NCBI GenBank assembly: GCA_000715685.1
Contig: KL569390.1
Coordinates: forward strand, 36,585 to 50,479
Reading direction: 5' to 3'
Length of the DNA: 13,895 nucleotides
DNA from: Streptomyces lilacinus
GTDB taxonomy: Bacteria > Actinomycetota > Actinomycetes > Streptomycetales > Streptomycetaceae
Both the position numbers and the translations under genes were made by a program. The notes beneath the pieces are model-generated. The model saw only the letters and a program-made list of their open reading frames with translations, was not told the DNA's origin and searched no databases. Shown here piece after piece: positions 6,330 to 13,453 of the stretch. Numbering within the stretch: the first letter of the stretch is position 1; every line of letters begins with the position of its first letter.

Positions 6330-6844
6330 TCGGTCCGGGGGTGTGCGACAGCGAAGGCACGGATGCTCGGCTCCGCTGTCGGGGGACTTGCTGTGCGGCA
6401 GTCACATTACGTTTGCCGGCCCATGAATTGGTCAGTGCACGATCAGCCAAACTCCGCGTCAACAGACGGGAATTGGCGGCCCTGTGTCGGTGTGGCGAGG
6501 CGGCTCGAACATCGAATCCCGGTCCGCCCGAAACGGTCATAACGCCACCAGGTGTCGCGCATGAAGTGTTTGCTTCGATCAATGCCAAGTGGCCTCTGAA
6601 TCAATCTCGTAACCGGCAGTCGCGACCCCCGGGATCGGCCCGGCCGAAAGACTCCCTAGCGGGCCACGACCGAGCCACGAGCGAGAGCCGGGTGAGGCTC
6701 GAGCGGGGCGCTTGAGGCACTCGAGGCGTTCTGTACAACTGGAGATCGCGTCGGCCCTCTCCCCCCCCCTCGCGGGAGGGCCGACGCGTGCCAGCCCGGG
6801 TACGGACCCGGCTTGCCGGCCCGCACAGGGCGGGCCGGGAGCGG
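6330..6844. other. Long intergenic region with promoter and terminator
   Basis: No convincing gene is seen on either strand in these 515 bases; the open frames present lack family features and start sites. The right end holds the strong hairpin at 6747-6788. The part nearest 6330 must contain the promoter of the secreted protein gene. A possible -35 box TTGACG reads on the minus strand at 6462-6457, but I see no good -10 box at the right distance. Confidence 0.5.
6747..6788 (-). terminator. Strong hairpin terminator after the DUF2268 protease gene
   Basis: CGCGTCGGCCCTC (6747-6759) and GAGGGCCGACGCG (6776-6788) form a perfect 13-bp stem. The 16-base loop contains a run of nine C. It lies 57 bases beyond the stop of the minus-strand protease gene and probably ends that transcript. 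Confidence 0.8.
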
Positions 6845-7735
6845 TCACGCGCTGGTGGGCACGCCCGCGTTGAGGAGGATCTCGCGCGCGGACAGGGCCG
6901 TGCTCTGGGCGGCGGTCAGGCCGGTGGCCGCCAGGTGGGCGTCCACGATCCGCAGGCCCGCCGCGTACCCGGCGAAGTCCGGCAGTCCCACGGGCTCCTG
7001 CCCCATGAGCTCCGCTGTGGCATCGCCCAGCACGTACGCGGTCAGGTTCTGCATCCCGGCCACGTCGATGTCGGCAGTGATCTTTTCGTAGGCACTGTCC
7101 AGCTCGGCGCCGCTCAGCGCCTTCGACCACGGGCCCATGGCCTGCTCGCCGGCCAGTTCCCGCACGAACGCCTCGGCCAGTCCCTCGGCGACGACGTGTT
7201 CTCCGACGGTGACGGTCATCGGGTTCCAGGCCACGTTCGCGTAGCGCACGTTGTGGTGGAGCTCGTGCGCGGCGGCGTGGTCGATCTTCTGCAGGCTGGT
7301 CTCGGTGGGCCACATCAGCAGGTGGATCGCACCCGGGATGCCGCCCAGGCCGAAGTAGCCGGCGTTGCGGACCGTCAGGTGCTCGTCGTCGGGATCGCCG
7401 AGCACCAGGACGACGTGCACGGTCTCGGCGTGCTTGATGCCGGGCGCCGCACCGCTGATCCGCTCCCACGCGGCGGCGAGGGAGTCCCCGATCCGGTCCC
7501 ACACCCCCGCGTCCTGCATCTGACGCAGGGCGGTCACGTATCGGGGGTCCTCACGGTCGAGCCGGAATCCACTGCCTTGGCGGTGCATCTCCACGAGATC
7601 CACATCACCCATCACGGGGGACATCACGCTGTGGAGCGGGCTGAGCATCTCTCGCAGGGCGTCGGGCCGCTCCTCCAACGGTCGCTGCAGGAGATCGAGC
7701 ATGGCGGACGCCGTGTCATGAACAACAATCTTCAT
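6845..7735 (-). CDS. Putative zinc-dependent protease, DUF2268 type
   Basis: This is a predicted cytoplasmic zinc metallopeptidase of the DUF2268 type, 296 residues. The zinc motif H-E-L-H-H is at 157-161, preceded by DHAAA and followed by N-V-R-Y, and a downstream E-G-L-A-E (184-188) could give the third ligand. No signal peptide or membrane segment is seen. The N-terminal half reads like the family's regulatory part and includes a beta segment (ETVHVVLVLG, about 104-113). Its substrate is unknown. The gene starts 18 bases after the stop of the LRV-repeat gene on the same strand, so coexpression is likely. The gap contains a small GGACC/GGTCC hairpin, and the ribosome binding site is poor (GAGG one base before the ATG), which suggests translational coupling. 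A strong terminator follows. Confidence 0.87.
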   Translation of the reverse strand: MKIVVHDTASAMLDLLQRPLEERPDALREMLSPLHSVMSPVMGDVDLVEMHRQGSGFRLDREDPRYVTALRQMQDAGVWDRIGDSLAAAWERISGAAPGIKHAETVHVVLVLGDPDDEHLTVRNAGYFGLGGIPGAIHLLMWPTETSLQKIDHAAAHELHHNVRYANVAWNPMTVTVGEHVVAEGLAEAFVRELAGEQAMGPWSKALSGAELDSAYEKITADIDVAGMQNLTAYVLGDATAELMGQEPVGLPDFAGYAAGLRIVDAHLAATGLTAAQSTALSAREILLNAGVPTSA

Positions 7736-7753
7736 GCCTCGGACCGTAGGTCC

Positions 7754-9202
7754 TCACGTTACGGGAGGATCAAGCGGCGTTGACGAGGCCGGCGATGGCG
7801 GGCTCCCCGCTTCGTCGAGCAGGCGGTGCATGTCCGCGGCCGGAAGCGCCGGATTCTCCGCCGCGAACCGTGCGGTGACGGGATCGCTGAGCAACTCGTG
7901 CAGCCGCCCCAGCGGCAGCCGAGGCGCGCGTGTATAAGAGACAGGCGCCGCACAGCGCACACTGTCGACCTCGTCCCGGCTGAGCTCCTCGAGCAGTTGA
8001 GGCGATGCGCCGGGGTCCCGTACGGCGTAGCGGCGCAGTCGCGGGTCCTCGTGGTCCGCGAGGGCGGCCAGGCGGTGGCGGGGGAAGCCGGGCTTGGCCA
8101 CGAGGGAGTCGAGGGTGTAGCCGTCCCAGCGCAGGAAGATCTGCCACACGAGCTCCGGTGGCGGTGTCGGGTGGTTTTCGCAGAGGAAGAGCCGTACGAC
8201 GAAGTCGTCGTCCTGGGCCAGGAGCTCGACCAGATCCGGTGGAAGGTGCGGACTGGCGGCAGCGCTGCGGCGCAGCCACAGGTGTGCGGAGTGGGCGCAG
8301 CGGCGCAGGACGTCGAGGTCCTCGCGGGCTTCCCACACCCAGGGCAGCGGGTAGAGCCGGTCGGTGGGCTTGATCTCGTAGGCGATGGCGGCCCGTTGTT
8401 CCTCCGACAATCCCGGCCGGACGGAGACCGCGAGGCGTACGGAGGGGTCGGGGTCCTGGGCGAGGTGGGCAACCAGGTCGGCGGGCAGGGAGGGGTTCTC
8501 GGCAATCGCCGCCCGCTCCGCTGGCATGTCGCTGTGCGCGAAGTGTTCGGCCAGGGCACGGTCGAGCCGTCCGCAACTCAGCACCTGGTTCCGCTTCCAG
8601 GCCTCGAGCTCTTGGGCGAGTTGCGCGGTGTACCGCTCGTCGTCGGACGCGGCGCGGAGAGCGGCGGCCCTTCGTACGTGCGGATCGTCGTCGGCGAGGA
8701 GCGCTTCCCGGTCGTCGTGGGTCAGCTCGTGCCATGCCCGGCAGGCGGCGTGGCGGAAATCCGGGTCCGGGTGGTGGGCGAGACCGGCCAGCAGACGAAG
8801 GGGGACGCACGGCGCTGCCAGGGCCTCGCGTCGGACGGTCGGGTGCGGGTCGTTGAACAAGCGCTCGTAGGCATGGTCGGGCAAGGGGTCGGGCAGCGCC
8901 CGGTAGCGGGTCGGGCAGCATGTCAGGGCGAGCCGAACCTTCTTGGCCGGGTCATCCACCAGCCGCGCCCGCTGCGCGGCAGCGGCGTACGGGCTTTCGG
9001 CGAACGCGGCCCGGACCTTCTCGTCGGGGTGGCTGACGACGGCGTCGGCCACGACATCGGGAAGGTCCCCACGCCACGCCACCCGGGCCGCGACATCAGC
9101 CGTCTCCGGTCCCAGAAGGCGCAGGAGGACGTCGGGCGGAGCGGCCGGGTTCTCGGCGAGGCCGATGAGGACGGGGGAGTGGGAGATGGAGCGGTCGGCC
9201 AC
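7754..9202 (-). CDS. LRV/HEAT-type repeat protein (contains adapter-like insertion)
   Basis: This is a 482-residue cytoplasmic all-helical repeat protein of the leucine-rich-variant or HEAT kind, probably a protein-binding scaffold. It consists of many units with the pattern D-x-x-x-VR-x-A-x-x-x-P-x-LP-x-x-L-x-x-L, for example ENPAAPPDVLLRLL near the start and ENPSLPADLVAHL in the middle. Bacterial LRV proteins have no common enzymatic role. I chose the GTG at 9202 because GGAAG lies seven bases upstream and the repeats begin directly after it; the longer open frame upstream is not family-like. Near the C-terminus one repeat reads CAAPVSYTRAP, four residues longer than its siblings between VR and P. 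The extra part coincides with a transposon-adapter match at 7930-7944, so the sequence here is suspect. It is probably cotranscribed with the protease gene. Confidence 0.85.
   Translation of the reverse strand: MADRSISHSPVLIGLAENPAAPPDVLLRLLGPETADVAARVAWRGDLPDVVADAVVSHPDEKVRAAFAESPYAAAAQRARLVDDPAKKVRLALTCCPTRYRALPDPLPDHAYERLFNDPHPTVRREALAAPCVPLRLLAGLAHHPDPDFRHAACRAWHELTHDDREALLADDDPHVRRAAALRAASDDERYTAQLAQELEAWKRNQVLSCGRLDRALAEHFAHSDMPAERAAIAENPSLPADLVAHLAQDPDPSVRLAVSVRPGLSEEQRAAIAYEIKPTDRLYPLPWVWEAREDLDVLRRCAHSAHLWLRRSAAASPHLPPDLVELLAQDDDFVVRLFLCENHPTPPPELVWQIFLRWDGYTLDSLVAKPGFPRHRLAALADHEDPRLRRYAVRDPGASPQLLEELSRDEVDSVRCAAPVSYTRAPRLPLGRLHELLSDPVTARFAAENPALPAADMHRLLDEAGSPPSPASSTPLDPPVT
7930..7944 (+). 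other. 15-base match to Tn5 mosaic end (probable library adapter artefact)
   Basis: GTGTATAAGAGACAG is identical to the last 15 bases of the 19-base Tn5 mosaic end used in tagmentation library kits. The preceding four bases (GCGC) do not match. Removing the 15 bases keeps the LRV gene in frame and turns C-A-A-P-V-S-Y-T-R-A-P into C-A-A-R-A-P, close to the spacing of the other repeats. There is no transposase, second end or target duplication, so a real element is unlikely. Confidence 0.85.
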
Positions 9203-9233
9203 GGGGTGCTTCCAGTCGGTCGGCGAACGGGAT

Positions 9234-9254
9234 GACGGAGGGCCGGCCTCCGTC
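9234..9254 (-). terminator. Hairpin between DUF1453-like and LRV genes
   Basis: GACGGAGG (9234-9241) and CCTCCGTC (9247-9254) form a perfect 8-bp stem with a GCCGG loop. It lies between the stop of the membrane protein gene (9265) and the start of the LRV gene (9202). It may be a weak terminator or attenuator, leaving it open whether all three genes share one transcript. Confidence 0.5.
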
Positions 9255-9264
9255 CTACGAGCGA

Positions 9265-9789
9265 TCAGGCAGCCTCGCCCAGCGCCGGCGCCTGAGCGGA
9301 GAGCAGCAGCGTCTCTGCCCGCCCGCGCACGAGGAGGTTCTGCGTCCCGAGGCCGATCGCCAGGTAGGCGTACAACGATGCGGTCCCCAGGACCCCCGTC
9401 CCGGCCGCATGGTCGATCCACAGACCCAGCCCGAGGTGCGCCCCCACCGACGCCAGCCACAGCCCGGTCGTGGCCGCCGACCCCTTGCGCAGCACCTCGC
9501 CCTCGGGACCGCGCCAGACCCGTACGGTCCGCGCCCGGGCCAGACCGAAGCCCGCCGCGACGGCCAGGCTCAGGACGAGAAGGACGACGGGCAGGGCGCT
9601 CAGCGGGTGATCCTTGACGACCGAGGCGACGCCGAAGCCCATCCCCAAGACACCCAGGAGGCCCAGAAGCACCGGAGCGACCAGCGAGCCGTAGCGCCGC
9701 ACCGGCCGGGTCCGCAGTTGCCGTCGTACCACCAGACCGACGATCAATACCGCTATGACGAGAGCGGCCTCGCTGTGCGTATTCTGCAT
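9265..9789 (-). CDS. Five-span membrane protein, DUF1453-like
   Basis: This is a 174-residue inner-membrane protein with about five hydrophobic spans, near residues 8-21, 36-58, 65-84, 105-126 and 133-152. A basic loop follows the first span (RRQLRTRPVRR). The loop between spans three and four reads RARTVRVWRGPEGEVLRKG, a pattern typical of DUF1453/CcdC-like proteins of actinomycetes. The function is unknown despite the name CcdC. The open frame runs upstream, but ATG 9789 has GGGGGAG just before it and begins the first membrane span at the right distance. The gene is 62 bases upstream of the LRV gene on the same strand, with a hairpin between them, and diverges from the small gene at 9966. 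Confidence 0.78.
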   Translation of the reverse strand: MQNTHSEAALVIAVLIVGLVVRRQLRTRPVRRYGSLVAPVLLGLLGVLGMGFGVASVVKDHPLSALPVVLLVLSLAVAAGFGLARARTVRVWRGPEGEVLRKGSAATTGLWLASVGAHLGLGLWIDHAAGTGVLGTASLYAYLAIGLGTQNLLVRGRAETLLLSAQAPALGEAA

Positions 9790-9965
9790 CTCGACTCCCC
9801 CGTGGTGGCCCGGCGCTCGGGCTGCAACGTCGTACCGTCCATTGTGCGCGGACGTCCGCAGAGCCGTGACGGAGGGGCGATTCGTGCCGCCTGGAAGCAG
9901 ACAGTGAACCGGCAGCGAGGCATGGGGCCCCGAACGCCTCAATGGCCGACGTGAGAGGGTGCAGT

Positions 9966-10295
9966 GTGCCCTACCACCTGCAGTTTTTCTTCGAATACGG
10001 CGTCCCGCACACTCCGTTGTGGCCGGGTCTGCCCGGCGCGCCCGATCTCGACAGCCCGTATGGCTCCCCATGCGAGCTGGAACGACTGCCGATCAGCGCG
10101 GCCATTCGGACCGAATTGGAGAGACTGTGCGAGTGGTACCAATCGTCCCTCGACTGGGACTATCCACCGGATCCGTCTCCGTGGTCCGAGGAGCAGTGGG
10201 AGCTGTTCATGCAGCAGACGGAGGCCGCGCTCGAGACTCTGCGACGTGAGCTGGGTGACAGCTGGGTAATCGTGGATCGGCGTGAGTCGTCCTGA
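9966..10295 (+). CDS. Small acidic protein of unknown function
   Basis: I do not recognise this 109-residue protein. It is soluble and acidic, with aromatic-rich segments (HLQFFFEYG near the start; SLDWDYPPDPSPWSEEQWELF in the middle) and a helical part (EEQWELFMQQTEAALETLRREL) before a final strand (WVIVDRR). There is no signal peptide or known catalytic motif. I prefer the GTG at 9966 because GAGAGGG (9953-9959) lies six bases upstream. The ATG at 9942, which would add eight residues, has no such site. A hairpin follows directly after the stop, so it is probably its own transcript, divergent from the membrane protein gene. Confidence 0.68.
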   Translation: MPYHLQFFFEYGVPHTPLWPGLPGAPDLDSPYGSPCELERLPISAAIRTELERLCEWYQSSLDWDYPPDPSPWSEEQWELFMQQTEAALETLRRELGDSWVIVDRRESS

Positions 10296-10299
10296 CGTG

Positions 10300-10322
10300 G
10301 ATGGTCCGTGCAACGGGCCATC
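10300..10322 (+). terminator. Hairpin after the small acidic protein gene
   Basis: GATGGTCCGT (10300-10309) pairs with ACGGGCCATC (10313-10322) over ten positions, one of them G-U, with a GCA loop. It begins four bases after the stop codon of the small acidic protein gene, a good place for a terminator. There is no U-tract. Confidence 0.6.
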
Positions 10323-10431
10323 GGACCGGTGCAGCCGCTGAACGTCGGGGGCTGTGCCGGGCCGGAACCGACGGGAGTGTCGGACGCGTGTCGATCAGGA
10401 CGGAGCACACCAGGGACCTGGGGGGCACGGG

Positions 10432-11091
10432 GTGGAACCGGAAGCGGAACGGGAACGGCGACGCCGGATCAGTCGGCGCGGGGTGCTGATCGGGGGCGGA
10501 GCCGTGGTGGCCGCGGGCGCGGCCGGATACGCCGGATGGGACGGGCTCGTGCGATGGTGGTGGCGCGTCGCCGGGCTGGAGAGACCGCGTAGGGAGGGCG
10601 TACTCGATCACGCGGGGGCCGAGTGGGTGGCCGCGTCGTCGGCGAACTGGCGGCGGGCGGACAGGCCGCTGGACTACGAGATCGACCGGGTCGTCGTCCA
10701 CGTGGTCGAGGGCAGTTACGGCGATGCCCTTCGGGTGTTCCGCGACCCTTTGCACGAGGCGGCCGCGCACTATGTGGTGCGCAAGGACGGGTACATCGCA
10801 CAGACCGTCCGCGAGCTGGATGTGGCCTTCCATTCGGGGAACCGCGCATTCAACGAGCGCAGCGTCGGGATCGAGCACGAGGGATACGTGGACCGGCCCG
10901 GCGATTTCACGGACGCGATGTACGTCGCCTCGGCCCGGCTGACGGCCGGGATATGCGCGCGCTACGCGATCCCGGTGGACCGGACCCACATCGTCGCCCA
11001 TTCCGAGGTGCCGGGCACGGATCACACCGACCCCGGCCCGCACTGGGACTGGGACCGATACCTGAAGCTCGTACGGGCGGCTGCCGACTGA
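10432..11091 (+). CDS. Tat-exported N-acetylmuramoyl-L-alanine amidase (amidase_2/PGRP type)
   Basis: This is a predicted zinc amidase that cuts the bond between muramic acid and the stem peptide of peptidoglycan, 219 residues. The N-terminus carries a twin-arginine signal (SRRGVLIGGG, residues 14-23, followed by an Ala/Gly-rich stretch), so it should be exported folded. The amidase_2 domain spans about 80-215: the strand VVVHVVEG has zinc ligand His90; AAHYVVRKDG (111-120) and GIEHEGY (146-152) are family motifs; and DHTDPGPHWDWDRY (197-210) supplies His198 and Asp200 as likely ligands. GTG 10432 is preferred because a run of G lies just upstream and the Tat signal is then at the normal distance; the GTG at 10354 would add 26 odd residues. 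Role: cell-wall remodelling. The macrodomain gene follows 47 bases later. Confidence 0.9.
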   Translation: MEPEAERERRRRISRRGVLIGGGAVVAAGAAGYAGWDGLVRWWWRVAGLERPRREGVLDHAGAEWVAASSANWRRADRPLDYEIDRVVVHVVEGSYGDALRVFRDPLHEAAAHYVVRKDGYIAQTVRELDVAFHSGNRAFNERSVGIEHEGYVDRPGDFTDAMYVASARLTAGICARYAIPVDRTHIVAHSEVPGTDHTDPGPHWDWDRYLKLVRAAAD

Positions 11092-11138
11092 GCCCTCGCG
11101 GCGGACCGATTGTCAGACCCTCGCGGTAGCTTTCTGCG

Positions 11139-11621
11139 ATGAGTGCTGACATCGAATACGTACGTGGTGACGCGACCCTGCCGTGTGGTCCGGGACCCAA
11201 AATCATTGCTCACGTGTGCAACGACATCGGCGCGTGGGGCGCCGGCTTCGTTGTCGCCGTGTCCCGGCGATGGCCACAGCCGGAGGCCGCCTATCGCCAA
11301 TGGCACCGTGACCGGGCGACCAGTGGGTTTGCCTTGGGCGCGGCTCAATTCGTTCAGGTCGACGAGCAGCTGTGGGTGGCCAACATGGTGGGGCAACACG
11401 GCATTCGCACCCGTACCTCCCGCGGCACGCCCGTGCGCTACGAAGCGATGGCGAAGGCCCTCGCAGTAGTGGGGGAGAAGGCGGTGGCCGAAGGAGCAAC
11501 CGTTCACATGCCGCGGATCGGGTGCGGGCTGGCCGGAGGGCGGTGGGAGACCGTGGAACCGCTCATCGCCGGGCACCTGACACGGCGGGGAATCGCGGTG
11601 ACCGTGTACGACCCGCTGTAA
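11139..11621 (+). CDS. Macrodomain protein (ADP-ribose binding or hydrolase)
   Basis: This is a single-domain macrodomain protein, 160 residues, cytoplasmic. Macrodomains bind ADP-ribose, and many remove it from proteins, nucleic acids or metabolites. Visible motifs are GDAT with Asp11, IIAHVCND (22-29) at the substrate pocket, the glycine loop GAWGAGF (31-37) and the phosphate loop PRIGCGLAGGRW (125-136). The pattern resembles the small Appr-1-p processing or TARG1/ALC1-like group, but I cannot decide which bond it acts on. No ADP-ribosyltransferase gene is in the window, so it does not look like a DarTG-type toxin-antitoxin pair. The start ATG lacks a strong ribosome binding site. A 9-bp direct repeat (CCCTCGCGG at 11093-11101 and 11118-11126) lies just upstream. 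The gene is convergent with the ArsR-type regulator. Confidence 0.92.
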   Translation: MSADIEYVRGDATLPCGPGPKIIAHVCNDIGAWGAGFVVAVSRRWPQPEAAYRQWHRDRATSGFALGAAQFVQVDEQLWVANMVGQHGIRTRTSRGTPVRYEAMAKALAVVGEKAVAEGATVHMPRIGCGLAGGRWETVEPLIAGHLTRRGIAVTVYDPL

Positions 11622-11647
11622 AGCAGTGGGCCAGAGCCATGTCGCCG

Positions 11648-12628
11648 TTATGTCCGCTCCAGCAGCGACGTTCCCAAGGGGGTGATCCGGTGTACGACAC
11701 ATTGCCCTTCTCGATGGCTCGCGACGAGGTCCGCTTCGCGAAGTGCGGCCAGTTGGCGGCTGGCGGTCGGAACCGGGAGGAGGGCCCTGCGGGCGATTTC
11801 GGTCGTACTGCCCGACCCGTCACCCAGGGTTGCCAGGACAACTGCGCGTGTCCGCCCGAGCAAGGAGCTCAGCCCGCCGTCACGGCCGAGACCGGAGGAC
11901 GTGGTCGCCCATCCCACGCTGTGCTCGATCGGGTAGACCAGCACGGGCGTCAGACTCGGGTCTCTGAAGGCGGTGGGAGCGTGCAGGCAGAAGAAGGAAG
12001 GCTGGAGTACGAGTCCCCGGCCGCGCAGATCGATGTCCTGACTGGTGGGGTAGTCCAGGTGCAGAACCGGGAAGCTCCAGCGTGCCGAGGGGTGGAGGGT
12101 CTCGAACACCGCCTCCCAGCCCCGATCCGCGACAAGGCGGTGGCGGCTGGTGCGGTGGCGGTCTATCTGTGCCTGGATGCGGGACCAGTACGGCCCCAAG
12201 CAGGAATCGAAGTACTCGGCTGCCGCCGCCGCGACGGCGGTGACCGCGTCAGTGCGTCCTTCGGCCAGTGAGCCGACCCACGTCGGCAGACGACGGCGGG
12301 GATGCAGCTGTGCCAGCGGCGTCAGATCCGTACGCAGCGTCGACCGCGGTGTCCCGCGCAGCGCTTCGAGCTGGGCGGGAAGGGTCCGGGCTCTCGTGGT
12401 GGGCGTGAGGAAGTCGACGGAGTACCCCTTGGCCGGCGCCAGCGCGGTCAACAGTGTGGTCGTCGGTGGCACGTAGGGAAGCACCTGGCGTTTCCAGTCG
12501 CCGAACAGCACGGCGGCATCGCGCCCGCGCAGCCGGTGCAGGCTGATGAGCATCTCCCACAGAGGATCGGGTCCCGGAGCGATGGTGGTCCGTGCCAGAT
12601 CCTCTCCGGTGAAGTGGATCCTGAGCAT
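11648..12628 (-). CDS. ArsR-type winged-helix transcriptional regulator
   Basis: This is a 326-residue transcriptional regulator of a kind frequent in Streptomyces, with a long N-terminal sensor-like region (about 1-240) and a C-terminal winged helix-turn-helix of ArsR type (about 255-326). In the latter, TEIARRALLPVPTASRQLAALREADLVASHREGQC reads as the helix-turn-helix followed by the wing (for example TASRQLAALREADLV, 288-302). No metal-binding Cys cluster is present, so metal sensing is not indicated; the ligand is unknown. The ATG at 12628 has a perfect GGAGG five bases upstream. The gene diverges from the secreted peptidoglycan-binding protein gene and converges on the macrodomain gene, leaving 26 bases between stops. 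Autoregulation or control of the divergent gene is possible but only inferred. Confidence 0.88.
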   Translation of the reverse strand: MLRIHFTGEDLARTTIAPGPDPLWEMLISLHRLRGRDAAVLFGDWKRQVLPYVPPTTTLLTALAPAKGYSVDFLTPTTRARTLPAQLEALRGTPRSTLRTDLTPLAQLHPRRRLPTWVGSLAEGRTDAVTAVAAAAAEYFDSCLGPYWSRIQAQIDRHRTSRHRLVADRGWEAVFETLHPSARWSFPVLHLDYPTSQDIDLRGRGLVLQPSFFCLHAPTAFRDPSLTPVLVYPIEHSVGWATTSSGLGRDGGLSSLLGRTRAVVLATLGDGSGSTTEIARRALLPVPTASRQLAALREADLVASHREGQCVVHRITPLGTSLLERT

Positions 12629-12796
12629 CCGGCCTCCGCTGTCTTCGGCCCCTGGAGCTGGGCTGTTGCACCTTGGTGGAAGGGTTTAGCGCCTCATCCG
12701 GCGCAGGAGCCAGACTCTTTTCGGCACATCAGGCCGCCGGAATCCGCAGCGGTTTCTGCCGAGGATCGAGTTCTGTCCGAATGAATCGGAGGAAGC

Positions 12797-13171
12797 ATGA
12801 AGTCCACGTACGCTCGCTCGATGGCCGCCTTGTCCGTGTCCGGAGCGGCACTGCTCGCCCTCGCCGCAGCCCCGTCACCAGCCGCGGCGCAGGTTCAGCG
12901 GTCCACTGCCCCGACGACGACGGAGGCCCTCGCCTGCGGCCGTTACAACGGCACAACGATCACCCGGTACGGACAGAACAACATCCGGGTCTGGGAAGTC
13001 CAGTGCCTCCTCAACAACTACAGCGCCTTTCCTGAGGAGCTGGAGCAGGATTCCGATTTCGGGCCGGCCACCCTCAGGGGTGTGAAGTGGTTGCAGCGCT
13101 GTGCGCACATCGCTGTCGACGGCGAAGTCGGCCCCGCCACCTGGAACGCCCTGCGCACCAGCTCCTGCTGA
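12797..13171 (+). CDS. Small secreted peptidoglycan-binding protein
   Basis: This is a 124-residue exported protein with one peptidoglycan-binding domain (PGB_1 type) and no catalytic domain. The Sec signal peptide has a basic start, a hydrophobic core and a likely cut after A-A-A at about residue 31. The domain spans about 65-120: a first helix with VWEVQCLLNNY, then DSDFGPATLRGVKWLQ and VDGEVGPATWNALR, the two typical D-x-x-x-G-P-x-T turns. Four Cys (47, 70, 102, 124) suggest two disulfides. GGAGGA lies just before the ATG at 12797. Outside the cell it probably binds the wall, either as a loose adaptor or as a competitor of hydrolases. A strong hairpin follows, so it is a single-gene transcript. 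It is divergent from the ArsR-type regulator. Confidence 0.9.
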   Translation: MKSTYARSMAALSVSGAALLALAAAPSPAAAQVQRSTAPTTTEALACGRYNGTTITRYGQNNIRVWEVQCLLNNYSAFPEELEQDSDFGPATLRGVKWLQRCAHIAVDGEVGPATWNALRTSSC

Positions 13172-13234
13172 TCCCGAAGGGGCAGGAGCACGCCACCCCC
13201 CCCACACGCCCGCTCCGGTCACGGGCAGCGAATC

Positions 13235-13271
13235 CGTTCGGGGAATGGTCACCGTGACCGTTCCCCGAACG
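13235..13271. terminator. 18-bp palindromic hairpin between convergent genes
   Basis: CGTTCGGGGAA (13235-13245) pairs perfectly with TTCCCCGAACG (13261-13271), and inside it GGTCAC pairs with GTGACC after one G-U pair. It lies 64 bases beyond the peptidoglycan-binding protein stop and is followed by CTTTCCC. The position between convergent genes suggests a bidirectional terminator. Confidence 0.8.
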
Positions 13272-13453
13272 CTTTCCCGATGCAAGGGTGCCTCGCCGGC
13301 ACAGAAGTTGTCCCGTCTCGCGAGATCTTGCCTCTGTCTCACCCGACCTTGTTCAGTTCGCATTCCGGGGACAAGGCCAGGTGAGACTGTCCGTGTCGGT
13401 CTCGGAATCCAAGCCGCGCGGCGCCCTGTCGGGCCGAACGAGTGGCCCGGAGC

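Noticed and set aside
6500..6535. tRNA-like T-loop (TCGAA...ATCCCGG)
   Set aside because: Spacing does not match GGTTCGAATCC, and no acceptor or anticodon stem can be built around it.
6341..6715. Plus-strand gene in the long intergenic region
   Set aside because: No ribosome binding site or protein family pattern is seen, and the translation is mixed in composition; the region is better explained as a promoter and terminator zone.
7930..7944. A natural Tn5-like transposon
   Set aside because: There is only one partial end, no transposase, no second end and no 9-base target duplication; an adapter artefact explains it better.
7826..9235. Long plus-strand open frame (469 codons) opposite the LRV gene
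   Set aside because: It mirrors the repeat protein on the other strand, which has clear repeat patterns and a ribosome binding site; the plus-strand translation has no recognisable domain.
2778..11621. A defence island combining the HNH nuclease, LRV protein, zinc protease and macrodomain protein
   Set aside because: The genes are on different strands, separated by terminators and unrelated genes; the nuclease is exported and no sensor, ATPase or methylase is present.
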